Under the pieces are notes generated by a model. That model had not been told where the DNA came from. It did not search any database and worked only from the letters and a program-made list of their open reading frames with translations. The position numbers and the translations under genes were made by a program. A stretch of 64,000 nucleotides of DNA from positions 558,001 to 622,000 of the forward strand of contig NW_024104321.1 in NCBI RefSeq assembly GCF_003945595.2, given 5' to 3'. This DNA is from Pipra filicauda (taxonomy: Eukaryota; Chordata; Aves; Passeriformes; Pipridae). The first letter of the stretch is position 1. Every line of letters starts with the position of its first letter. This document shows positions 27,686-39,619 of this stretch, in pieces.

Positions 27686-27870
27686 GTGTCTACACTACCC
27701 CAAAAAGTTTTATTCCCAAAAATATAGACAAGTTGCACAAGCAAATCTATTGGGTTGGGTCATTGTTGGGTTTTTTTGCCTAATGGCTATTTATATTTAG
27801 CCACTCTAGCACAAACATCCACATTTGACATCAGCACAAGGCGGGTATATATGCATGTCAATAGAACAGA
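27686..27870. mobile_element. possible old MITE (DNA transposon remnant)
   Basis: The block opens with GTGTCTACACTACC, a start I associate with old non-autonomous DNA transposons in reptile and bird genomes. It contains ATCCACATTTGACATC at about 27808-27823. The two ends do not form a clean inverted repeat by eye, so the assignment is weak and the limits are approximate. Confidence 0.25.
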
Positions 27871-29593
27871 CCTGGTCAAAAAAGCTATATTCTTGCAGAA
27901 TCTTTGACTTGACATCAAAAAGGTGAGAATGGATGCTTTAAATACACTGTATCATACAGAGAAAAATAGAAAATTTTCTATTAGTAAAAAAAAGTATAAT
28001 CATAAATGTCTTGAATAGGTCCTTCAGGTTCATTCTGAGCCAAGCAACACGAGTACAAAATTTCCTTTCTTTTGAAACGAGCATCAGACTGCAAGTGCTG
28101 TTGTAAGCTTCACTGCTAATATTTTAGTTAATGGACTAGAGAAAAACATTTGCATGTCCATAACAGACTCAAAGTTGTGCAGGTGAAGAATAAAGATGGA
28201 CTTCACTGGAGAAAAAAGTTAGATTTTTTTCTCATCTATCAATCCCTATGGTCCTAAGGTCCCATTAAGCTCCACAGAAAACTAGTCAGCATCATCAAGG
28301 AGTCTACCAAGCTGTTCAAATAACCAGCCAGGAGCTCAGCTGAGCTGAACTACCACTCCAGGTTCTACTGCCTGCACTGGAGGGATCCCTACTCTCTATG
28401 ATGGGAGACTGGACCCTTCGTGGGAGTTCAATGTCTATGCACCTAAAACAGACACAATGTCAATGGCTGAACACCATCTCCAGATTTAGCTGTTTAAGAA
28501 TTGCCTGGGATGAATCACCCTTTGTAATCTTTTACCCAGTATTTAGGATGGGTACTGAAGACACTGAAGTGGAGGGTCTTAAAGACTTCTCAGCTTTGAG
28601 CAAGAAATAGGAACATGAGTGGCCACCTCAAATGCACCAGGGACTAACTATAAGCCTGGATTATAAAATGGTAGAACAACTGCATAATATGTAAATAATT
28701 ATTATAAGAAAGGCAGTAACTCTGCACCCCAGAGATGACCTTCAGAGGTGGATCTCCTCAGGGGTAAGAGAATATGATGCAAACTGCCATTCTACAAAGC
28801 ACATCAGAGTCTTTTCAGGCTTTTATGGACTTGTCTTGCAATCACACTCCCTAACAACACTTTGGAAGTGCTGAAAAAAAAGATGTCAATATGACCAAAC
28901 TTTTTCAACAGAAACTGTTTGCCAAGATAGTGAATAATAACTCCGGCACTGCTAAAGCAGCATTTTTAGTGAACAGAACTATTCCTTTCTCACTCTTCAA
29001 AGTCACCTACCTTTATGGATGTTTTTCTTCCTACTTCACCTCCTACCTCTGCTCTCTTGTAGTGGCTGTGGCTAAAATAACTTGTTACTTGATATCAAAT
29101 TTTACCAAATTTTACCATTTAATTTCAGAGTTTAAAGTAAGGTTATTTTCAATCAGTGCTAGATTTGGGGAGATATGTAGGAAAATTCTTACTCTTCTAA
29201 AACAATTTGTTCTTCTTTAGACAACTTTCATAGTCAGCAAATTTTTGCTACAGCATGGCACAATCATTTCACTCTCTTCAGCTCATCTAAATTGAACACT
29301 TTATGTAGTGAAAACTTTGATGCATGGGTCACAGTAGCACTTCAGGGAACAATGGTAGATCTGGTCAAGAAGTGGAGTTGCTTGTTCACAGGAACAGTTT
29401 AGGGGCTGGTCTTATTTGTGTATGAAGTTAAGGGCAGGAGAAGGGGTTACTACTATTTTATCGTTGTCTGGATTGGATGTGTAGTATGTGCAGTAGTAGC
29501 TTTCAAGAAGTGGTAATTAGGTGTAGAGGCAGAGCTGGAACATATAATAGAATTAAGTCTAATAAAAGACTCTAGTAATTGCATCCAAAATAG
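27871..29593. other. unique non-coding sequence, no gene seen
   Basis: No exon, RNA gene or transposon recognised. The plus-strand frame 28891-29220 (109 codons) is motif-free. Confidence 0.5.
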
Positions 29594-29645
29594 GAAAACA
29601 ACAACAACAACCAACCAAACAAACCACCACCACCACAACAAAAAA
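29594..29645. repeat. AAC/ACC simple repeat
   Basis: An (AAC)n run passing into CCAACCAAAC and then (CCA)n. About 170 bp downstream, at 29812-29845, lies a T/G-rich tract with TTTGTTTGG and TTGTTGG words that is roughly its complement, so the pair could base-pair. Confidence 0.85.
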
Positions 29646-29845
29646 GACAGAAATATACTCCCTGTTTTCATTTTGTTGGATAAAGTCCAGTATTACAAAA
29701 CAGCAGGCTGATCTTGGAGGCTGGTCTGCTGCAGAAAAAGTGTAAACTGTGCTCTTCAAGCCTTGTTATGAAAAAGAAAATAGAAAAGGTACTGCTAGCA
29801 GTTCAAAGGCTGTTTTTTATTTGTTTGGTTTGTTGGTTTTTTTTA

Positions 29846-32800
29846 ATATACATCTTTCTATGAAAGACCTCAACACACTTAACTCAGACTGAAGTTAATG
29901 TAAGGGTGACGATTCTGGGCAGCTCAGAGACTCAAGAGCTAGTTAAACAAAACATGCTTTTGATATACTTTCTCCCTTTTATAATAATTTTTAAATAGAC
30001 AATCTGTCATGACACAAAAGTTACAATAAAAAAGTCACACTGCATCAACACGTACTACACGGTTAATACTATTATTTAACTCTCCCACGCATAAGAAAAA
30101 ACTCTAAAAACTGTAGTTCTAGGCACTTTAGTTCAAGATGAAGGTAGAAAACATGTTTCTGAGGAGACAGCCTTCTCCACACCTGCCTATTTTCTAGTAA
30201 CAAATGGCAGCTACAAAGGTTGAGATAGCAATGGGTTTTGTGCATAAGCAGTATGCCTGCTAAACATTGTTAAAATTTTGGAAAAAACATGGCAACTGTC
30301 CAGTTGAAGTTGGCAATTGGGCATTTGGCTCACATTGACCTCAGCTGTCACATCATTGCATTTTCTCTTGCCTCTGTGCTAGTAACTTGTAGAATCATTT
30401 TAGGGCTTAAGTGTTCCAGAGCTGATAATAGATTCCACTAGCAATCTTAGGTGACAGTGACTCGTATTTATCTGCACACCAACCCTTACTTAATGTAGAT
30501 GACTGTAACTCAAATTCCATGCTTTCTTGGCCATTAAATAGGGGATGATTTCCTGTAAGTTAAAGCATGATGCATTCTTTCGGTGTGGATATGAGCTGAA
30601 GGTTGTATCAAATATCTGGAAAATAACTAGTGCTTTATGTCAAATAAACACACAATTGCCAAAGAAGGCAAATCACACATTAATAATGAGAATGGTCACA
30701 CTGAACACCCAGAGAAGAAAGTCTATTCGTGGTTTAGTTTCTGCATCTTCTCTTCTTTTTATTCATTAGTGTCTTTTTGCCGTGTCCTCCCTGCCTCTAG
30801 CTGTGATAGTTTTGCCATGTATGTAGCAGACAGACCTTTCTTTAAACAAAAGGCTGCAGTGACTCCAAACGAACACTGCTCAGATTAACTGGGAAAGAAA
30901 CAAACCCTATCCAATCCAGGTCCTGTGCTTCATTTTGTCCTATCTTTGAAATAAAGATTCTTTCCTCTCTGTTATTCTCCATGAGATGCCAGACAGAGGA
31001 AGGGAGAATAAAGAAGTGAGTGGGAATGGGGGGAGGACACCCTGTTCCCCTCATGTTCTATGTGCAATGTTATCAGCTACTTTTAAAGCTCTCTCCCCTG
31101 TGTGCCTACATGCTTTAGTCTCCCCTTTCTTTACTCAGAACTAAATCAGTAGGCAACCTATAGCATATGCTGATGATGGGTAGTCTTTCAGCTGGTCCCA
31201 GGCACTGGTTTCAGAGCAGAGAAAACTGCTGGTAGCAAAATGCTTGAACTCCTGGGTTTTGAAGTTTCAGGTTCCCTATCAAAGTAACAGATATTAATCA
31301 TCTGCTACGAGACTTTCGGCAGAAGGCATACAATTTTCCCAGTGGTATCTTCCTTTTAAAGGGAGTATAAAGAAAGCAAAAAATCATTTCAAAAGACTTA
31401 GGATTGAAGAAAATTGCTGGATCCCAATGGATAAAGAAAAACAGAAAAGTAAAAAGTTTCTTAAAGGCTGAAAGGCAAGCTATTCTTTAAGCCTTGTAAG
31501 ATTCTTGTTTTATTTTACTAAAAGGTCTAAGTAGCCAAAATCTTAGAGCTCTGCACGTTTACCATTTGTAGGCATTTCTCCAATAGTTCTCATGTTTTAT
31601 CTTGTTATTACTGCAAATCATATCATCTGGATAAAGTGGGTTTCAAGATATGAGACTACAAAGACAATAAGGGGGAAATATTAAAAAAAATGTAAGGTGC
31701 GTGCTATGAACAGCAGAGAGACTCTATTTAAAATTATTATTGAGCACAATTTTAAGGGATGGAGATATTGTTACTGTTATGGAAATTGGTATCTCCTTTG
31801 GCAATTCTCATCATGTTCTCATCAATTCACATAGATCCCTTAGCTAGATAGAGGACACTGGAAAATCCTTTAAACACCTTTCAGCTAATACAAGCACCAC
31901 TTTTTCTACAAATCAAAATACTATCTTCAGGGGGTGAGTGATACGTATCTTTACTGCCTTCGATTCACTGAACAAAAACTTAAAGAAATATAACAACTTC
32001 CTTTCTTCATAGCAGAACTCAATCCTGGGTAAAGTAAAAACACAGATCTGATTTATTGTCTTTCTCCATCCCACAACAACTCAAAAGTAACTCCTGAAAG
32101 TCCATGGACAATTACTAATTCAAATATTTATAACTGTAATCATATTCTGGACCAATTAAATTATTCAAAATTTAAACTATAGACTCCTTCTGTGCAAGAG
32201 TCAGAAAGACATATCTCCTCTCTGCAACATCTCTAGCAGAACTAATTAGAGCCAGATTTTTACTTGTTTGTCATAAATCTATTATTTACTACAAATCTGC
32301 AGAAATAACTCCAGTACATGAAAAATAGTGAGCCTTGTTTGTAGTTTGGCTCAAAACGGTTTGAAAAATCTCTCCTGTGTAATTGCTCAGTTTTATCTTG
32401 GAACACCAGAAGGCATGAAGCTAATATCCTTGGTTTTATCATGGAAAAATTGTTATATTGTGAGTTTTATCAGCATGCTTTTTGAAATACCCAGGTATTA
32501 TGGCATTTTGCCCAATTAGCCCATGATAATATCAGAGTCAATTCAAAATTTTTCTGGATTTTTTTCTTGTGTTATTAATGAAAGTCCTGGATGTTTGAGT
32601 CTTTGGAAAGTTTTTGTTGCCCTTTTATGCATATCTGTGAATGCTAATGGAGTCCTTCCACAACACTTACAATGGAAAAACAAGATTAGTTTCTGACCAC
32701 CTTTATTGCAAGACACCTTAGGAGCACTTCTATCAGTTTGTAGGTCATCAGCAAAATGAAAAAATCCAGATCTTTATGACTTTAAATGAAAATACAGAAA

Positions 32801-35202
32801 ACTTGGCTGAAGTGCCATGTATATAAATGGTCTTACATTGTGACTCCTTCAGTTTTAGTTCTTGGCTTTCAAGTGAAAAAGAAAGTTGAAAGTTCATGGA
32901 AGAATTTGCCATGCTTCAGGGAAAACAAGCATTGTGTGAAACCCAGCAAGTCACAGCAGTAAGCATGTCCACTAAAGAAAAATAAACTGTGAAAAGTTAT
33001 TTAAAAGCAACATTTAAACCTTTTCAAATTCAATATGCATTGAGCAAGCAAGTGCACCAGGCCATAGAGTATTTATAAACTTCTGATTCTCCTGCCTAAC
33101 ACTGAGTCACTCTGGCCTTTTGCATTTGAACGCATCATGTTTATGATGCTGCTGCAAACCTTGGACCTCAATTACTACATGATAACAGGTTTTTATTGCA
33201 TTACCCTTTCCAGACCCAAGAGCTTGGATTTCCCTGCACTTAGGCACTGAGACACAGCTGGGAGATGGTCTGCATAACCAATTAGTAGATTACTTCTGAA
33301 AATACATATTCTGCACCACAGAGGCCTAAAAATGATCCATCAGTTCCAGCTACCTGCTGCTGCCACTTGAGTGGAGGGAAAGAGGGAGAGAGAAAAGATT
33401 TGGCTACATCTCTATAATTGCATAAACAATGCATCATTCACTTGACAAACTATATTAATAGCACCCTAGAGGGCATGCTCTGAACATGCAAAATGTTGAA
33501 AAGCACTTGTATTTTATGGCAAATCTTTTTAATTTTTCAGTTAAAATGATAATAAATATTGATTTTCCATGTACCATTACTGTATCTAGAACACTTCCTG
33601 GCAGTGTCTGTGAAATTTATTTAAGTCATTTGGTTTGATTTTTTAGGTATCAACTGTATCACATCAAAACAGAAAGGCTGCTTTCCCAGAATCCTGGCTT
33701 GTGTGCTGTATCCAGAACTTCTCAGGAAATGCTTTATTCTTCCCTCTGATGTTCCTCACTTTTATGAAGGAGCTCTGACTCTAGGGTTAGCTGTGAAACA
33801 GAAACCACCGGGAATCTATCACCAGAGATTTCCAACATACAAGGATAAAGGGTTGTCCTGCAGAAAAAAGTTTTTGGAACAGAGGAAGCATGAAAAACAG
33901 TAAGAGTGTGGTAGAATATATGACACTTTCCATAGGATTATGGAGACTTTGTACAGCTATGTGACATCTGTGAAAGAATTTTATCTGTACTAACCCTCTT
34001 CCCCAGTATTTTAACTGTGAATAAAGCTTACGTCACTTGTAAACCCCCTTGGAGACCAGGAGATCATAAACACTAAAGCCAAGAGCCCGTATTTCTTGTA
34101 AGTATTTAATGCTCAGTTGGTTTCAATGTCACCTAAAATCCTTCTGGCACTAAGGCCTAGGAATTATTACTAATAATGATTATCATATGAGACACACCAA
34201 TTCTGAGAGGAACCAAGGGAGACAATTAGCCCAAATATCACTCAAACCACGCCTCTCCCCATGTTTGAAGGGCTGTGATAGAAGTCCCTGAGCTCTTACC
34301 TGGCCCCAACACATTAATTTTATCTGTTCCAAGAGTATCAGAAAGAGGCATGAATCCCCAATCTTCTGTTGCACCAGGCAGAAAGGGGTGGGAGAACTGA
34401 GTAAAAGACAGAGCACTGAGAAACCCAGAAATTTAATGAAAGGAAGAAATTGGGTTTGTACAATACCACATTTTATTTGGTCCAGGCAGCATAGCACGTG
34501 TGCATGAAATCAGCCCTGTGTCTGGGATGCAACAGCACTGGTGCACGTTCTCCACCCAGCAGACTCACTGTGACTCTGGTCTTCCCAAACAGGCTGGAAT
34601 TACCATTCACCTCAAGACCACCTGTGTAGCACATACTCTGCAGGCCAGCGCTCCTGGGATCTGTGCAATAGCCTCCACATGTGCTGGAGGCATCATCTGC
34701 ATGTGGGTAGAGACATGTATAACATTTCCCATCCTGTTTCAAGTGAATTGCCAGATGTCCAGAAATCCCTGACAATTGTCCAAAATCTCTGAACTCCACC
34801 CAGACAGAATTGCCAGGTGGAAAAAGCAGACATATCCAAGAAAACTCAGATGATAGCCTAGGAAAAAAAGAGCTGTCTGGCAGCAAAGCAGGAAAGAAGA
34901 AAAAGAGAAATGAAGAGAAAGGAACGAGAGGAATGAAAAATGCAAAGTTTTAGAAAAGAATGAACGTAGTTTGGATAAGAAGTCACATACTTTGGCTCTA
35001 ACCCAAACCCTAAATTTAAACATAAAAAGGTTATATCAGTAGCATGAAGACTCAAGTAAGACAGCTCAGAAAGTAATGGAAATAGCTAGGTAAGAAATCA
35101 GTCAATATCTGTATGGGTTTTTGTTTTGAAAAACATATAGGAACAGATTAACACATAAAAATTGCAGATGGTCAATATTACATCACCAGCAGTCAAAGCA
35201 AT
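29846..35202. other. unique non-coding sequence, no gene seen
   Basis: No exon, RNA gene or transposon recognised. The largest frame is 34473-34886 on the minus strand (137 codons), with no motif I know. 33110-33600 is AT-rich with several ATGCAT and TTTGCAT-like octamer words and might be a conserved non-coding block, but that is a guess. Confidence 0.5.
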
Positions 35203-35225
35203 ATTCCTTCCTTCCTTCCTTCCTC
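35203..35225. repeat. (TTCC)n microsatellite, about five units
   Basis: A perfect TTCC run of roughly five units. Confidence 0.9.
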
Positions 35226-36589
35226 TGAACCAGAGCTTCACCTCCCACATCTTAAAGTGTAAACTTTACTGTCAGAGGAGCTGGCTGAACAAGCAGAAGC
35301 CAAGGATTTCCACAAATAATTAAAGAATAAAAAATAAATAATAAATGATAGCTGCCAGAGAATATTCTCTCTACTGCAGATATGGAGGGAAGGTACACAG
35401 GAGACTTAAGATAATCAAACATGCTCTTTTTTTCAAGTCACAGACTCATTTTGCTTTCTCCATTCCCACTCCCATATATTCATCACGTGTTTGACTGATT
35501 CTATAGCTACACAGAGCTGGACCCCAGGAGGGTCCAACTCTGCCCTCCTTTTGCTAAGCAACGCTTATGTGAACAATCACAGTGTCTATAGTGGGATGAT
35601 TCTCATGAGTAAATTACTAGCCAATGTCAGAAAATAATGCAGAATCCCGTGATGTGCACATTGTTTCCACTGAAAAAATTAAGCACAAGAATGCTAAATC
35701 AGGAAGAACTTGAAATTCTCGCATTTTTGTTATTATGGGGATGTGCAAATAAAGAAGAATAATCTTCCAGTTACTCTTTTCTGTTATTTTGTTGTTCATT
35801 TGGGTTTTTTTTAAGTTCAACATAAACCTATAAGAAGGCCAAGAGAAAAGTAATTCGAAGACCTTTATAAATATTTAGGGAGAAAAAAATCAATCTCCAG
35901 GACTGAGTTTTCCTTGGGAAAAATATTGGGAGACTTTCTTTGTTTTATAGCATATTTTCTATTCTTGATTTGAAGCATGCCTGCATTTAAATATGATACA
36001 GTCCTACATAACATGATTTTTTTTTTTTCTGCTGGACTTTTGCCTTATTCAACACTCAGGATAGACAATGTGCTGGGGAGACATCAGCTGCAAAGGTCAT
36101 TATTGTTAATAGATTCCCTGAATCATCTGGAGCAAAAGTAAGATGATCAGTGAATAAATCAGATGACTTCAGGCAGATGACTTGAAGTCTAACATTTCCT
36201 AATGTTTAAGTGCAATTTTCATTTTCTAGATCAATTTGAATATATGTTATATAATCTCTGGGGTTTGTGACAAAGCACATTAGAAAATAGAAATCTCATT
36301 TCTGACATACCATATCTTCTCTACCCTGCTGCACAGCACCAGGACTGGGAATATCACTGAGCTCAGCACCAAGGAGTAGCTTACAGACACGACAGGTCTC
36401 AGAAAAAGTATCATCAGGTACGCCCTGGCCAGCAGGTTTCACTAATACTGGTGGCAGACAAATAGTGAGATTCAGAACTCTTGTATTCTGTGTGGGGCTG
36501 ATGAAAGAAGTCTGTTCAAAACGACAGAGACCCTATGCAAACATTCCTAAGTGCCCTTCATGCTCCTATTACTCCTTTATGCCCAGCCC
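35226..36589. other. unique non-coding sequence, no gene seen
   Basis: Nothing recognised. AAT-type low complexity lies at 35325-35347 and a T run at 36019-36029. Confidence 0.5.
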
Positions 36590-37090
36590 AAAACTTCCAG
36601 TTTGTCCTGGCTCCACTTTGCTCTTTTCCCCCTTCTGGGTCTTTTTCCACTTATCACTTGTGTTTCCAAGATTCTCTCTGAAGACTTTTGAGCCAAGTAT
36701 GTCCCCCTGTGAGATCTAGTTTAACCCATCGGATCTTTCCCAAGTCTTCTCCCAGTCTTCCCATACTCCACCCAGCCAGTTCCCAACTGAGTTTTCGAAC
36801 TACTTAGCACCCCTCTTTAGTCTGGTTTCAAGTGGTCTTTCCCCTCCTCAAACCTTAGCCTCAATAACTCTCAGCCCCCGTATGCCTCCTTTTTTCTGCA
36901 ACTAGATTCAGCTTTCTTCTCCTACCCCACTCCATGTTCTCCACTTGCCAGCTAGCTGCATTTCTTCTCACCCCCACTTTGCTGCCCCAGCCCACTCTCT
37001 GTTTCAGTTTCTTTATATACACTCCTCATCTTCAGATCCTTCTGCCCCACTTCAACATCCCCCATCATGTCCTAATCTGCATTTCTTCAC
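36590..37090. repeat. pyrimidine-rich strand segment (C+T on plus)
   Basis: About 500 bp with marked excess of C and T on the plus strand and many CCCC, CTTCT and TCTCC words, but no clean repeat unit. The composition explains the frame at 36934-37215. No element is recognised. Confidence 0.6.
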
Positions 37091-37599
37091 ACATCAAGAC
37101 AAGATGTAGTTTGTCTTCTTCATATTTGAGTGAGGCAGTAACTCTGCTCTCCAGCTGGCAACAGTACAGGAGGACCAACACTGAAAGGACAAAGAAAACA
37201 ATCTGCTTGTTTTAGGTACCTCTCCAGGGTCAAACTCAACATGACACAGCCCACATGTGATGTCAAAAAGCATGTTTTTACCCTGAGACGGGTACATTTG
37301 GACTGACACTTCAGCTGTTGGAATATTAGCTGTGAAATATCAGCTGATAACAAGGAAACATGACTCTTTTTGAAAGTTTGTGCAGTTGGAGGGTCCTTGG
37401 CAAATACTAATCAGGAACAATAGAAGGTATTGTCAAAAGGGCATTTTCTTGCCCAGTTTCTAAGTTCTTAGTATGAGCATCCTAGAGCATGCCAAAGAAA
37501 AGTCTGAAAATATTAGCAAGTTCAACATATTCAACAAATGTTACTTCTACTTAGCTTCCAGTTTTAAGGGATGAATTATACCACGAAAGTGATACTCTT
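37091..37599. other. unique sequence upstream of the CR1 element
   Basis: Nothing recognised. The junction with the CR1 5' UTR is judged to lie near 37600 but cannot be fixed without a consensus alignment. Confidence 0.5.
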
Positions 37600-37844
37600 G
37601 GGAGCCAACCAGGTGAGCAAGGGGCATTGCCAGGTCCGTTTGCAGGTGATTTAAAGAATCTCTAGGGAGCACAGCAACCAGGAGCACAGTGGACAGGAGC
37701 AGGCAAATGGGGGTGTGGCATGTCAGTGAGAGTGTGGAATGCCGGCTCTTGCTGGTGGGTTGTGTGGTAGGTGTGTGTGGTTTTGTTTGGTGGTTGTTTT
37801 TCTTTTGTTTTTTTTTTCTCTCTCCAACTCAACTAGATCCAGCA

Positions 37845-38880
37845 ATGGTTTCCAAACAATCAAAAGCCACTGCTGCTGCTGCCAGCAGGAGTGTTCTAAC
37901 CCAGACAGAACACTCCAAGAAGGATGCAACTGTCCAGGTCACTGGATGTGGGAGTGTCTGAGCCTGGCATTAGTATCAGAGGGCAATGCGAAAGACACCT
38001 GCATACCATGTGATCAGGTGAATTATTTACTCTGTTTAGCAGCAGAGCTTAAGGAAGAAGTAGAGAGGCTAAGGACTATTAGGGAAAGTGAAAATGAAAT
38101 AGACTGGTGGAGTCACACCCTTTCAACCCCAAAAGAAGTTCGGCAGGAGTCAGAGAAACCCTGTCCCTCTTGCCATCAGGCAGATGGAACAGACCAAGTA
38201 GATGGGGGGGGGAATGGAAATAGGTCCCTGGTCAGAGAGGTAAAAGAATCCCCTCCCCAGGTGCCCTGAAAGAATAGGTATGAGGGCCTGGACCTAGAGA
38301 GTCAAGCAGATGACACTCAAGTAAAAGATCTGTCTGGAGGGTCTCTCTGTTGTACCTCGTCTATTAGACAGATCACAACTGCAGCTATGAAGAAAAAAAG
38401 AAGGGTAATAGTAGTTGATGATTCCCTTCTGAGGGCCCTTTTGCCAACCAGACCCACCCCACAGTGAAGTCTGTTGCCTTCTGGGGGGGGATGAGGGATA
38501 TTAGCAGGAGCTAATTCAGCCCTCTGATTATTACCCACTCTTGGTAGTACAGGTTTGGCAGTGATGAGATCAATAAAAGAGGTGCCAGGACAATTAAAAA
38601 GGACTTTAAGGCTTTGGGTCGATTAGTTGATGGGACAGGAGCACAGGTGATGTTCCCCTCAATTCCTGCAGTAGCAGGGATGAATAAGGAGAGGAGTAGG
38701 AAAACCCATCTTATGAATAGGTGGCTAAAGGATTGGTGCCACCAGAGGAATTTTGGTTTTTTTGATCATGTGGCAAAATTTATGGTACCAAGTCTGCCAG
38801 AGTCAGATCGGCTTCATCGATCTAGCAAGGGCAAAAGAACCCTAGCATATACGATGGCAGGGCTGATAAGAGGGCTTTAA
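37845..38880 (+). pseudogene. CR1 ORF1, broken (RNA-binding and esterase-type protein)
   Basis: CR1 ORF1 protein binds element RNA and carries an SGNH-type esterase domain in its C-terminal half. The likely start is the ATG at 37845. The first frame reads about 38 codons with TQTEHSKKDATVQV and hits a stop at 37959. The protein then continues in another frame with CIPCDQV, AELKEEVERL and EIDWW, hits TGA at 38267, and stays open to about 38464, including VIVVDDSLLR at 38408-38434. That last motif is the esterase block usually written GDSL, and its Gly is Asp here. After a further frameshift the tail is read at 38614-38880 (RKTHLMNRWL, NFGFFDH, SDRLH). At least two frame changes and a stop make it non-functional. 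Confidence 0.88.
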
Positions 38881-38959
38881 ACTAGGTTTTAAAGGGGAAG
38901 GGGTTGAAAGTAGGCTCACCAGAGAAAAGCCTAAAGGTGGAAAGCCAGGGTTAGAAGTG

Positions 38960-39619
38960 ATATCAGCAGCCCAGCTGAAGTGCACGTACACCAATGCACA
39001 CAGTATGGGTAACAAACAAGAGGAGCTGGAAGTCATCATGCAGCAGGAAAGCTATGATGTAGTTGCCATCACGGAAACATGATGGGATGACTCACCTGAC
39101 TGGAGTGCTACCATGGATGGCTACAAGCTCTTCAGAAGGGACAGGTGGGGTAGGAGAGGTGGAGAGGTAGCTCTATTATGTTAGAGAGTCTCTTGACTCT
39201 CTAGAACTTCAGGTCAGTGACGATAAGGTTGAGTGCCTGTGGACCAGAATCGAGGGACAGCCAAAAAGGCCAACATCCTGGTGGGAGTCTGTTATAGACC
39301 ACCCAACCAGAATGAATAGTGTGATGAATTATTCTACAAGCAGCTGGTGGCGGTTTCAAAACCACCAGCCCTTGTTCTTGTGGGTGACTTTAACCCGCTG
39401 GATGTCTGCTGGGAACTCAACACAGCAGAGCAGTCTAGGAGATTCCTAAAGTGTATGGAGGATAATTTTCTGTTGCAGCTGATAAACGAACCTACCAGGG
39501 CTGGGGCCCCATTAGATCTGCTGTTTACAAACAGAGAAGGGCTGGTGAATGATGTGGTGGTTGGAAGCCATCTGGGGTACAGTGACCGAGAAATGATAAG
39601 AGTTTTCAATATTCAGTGA
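38960..39619 (+). pseudogene. CR1 ORF2 N-terminal part: APE-type endonuclease, broken
   Basis: This domain nicks genomic DNA to prime reverse transcription. Reading starts near 38975 (LKCTYTNAHSMGNKQEEL), then DVVAITET followed by an in-frame TGA at 39080-39082 where a Trp is normal. Further stops and a frame change occur between about 39175 and 39335. The C-terminal half is open from 39347 to 39619, with VGDFN from 39380 and the last catalytic motif at 39581-39589 reading S-D-R instead of the usual S-D-H, so the catalytic His is lost. The nuclease would be dead even without the stops. Confidence 0.88.

Noticed and set aside
29453..29759. Minus-strand frames with Val- and Trp-rich hydrophobic runs, looking like membrane segments
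   Set aside because: The hydrophobic run is the translation of the AAC/ACC simple repeat at 29594-29645.
34473..34886. 137-codon minus-strand frame
   Set aside because: Longest frame after 1294-1764 outside transposons but with no known motif; composition looks like unselected sequence.
36934..37215. 93-codon plus-strand frame
   Set aside because: Produced by the pyrimidine-rich composition (Leu, Ser, Pro, Phe rich); no motif.
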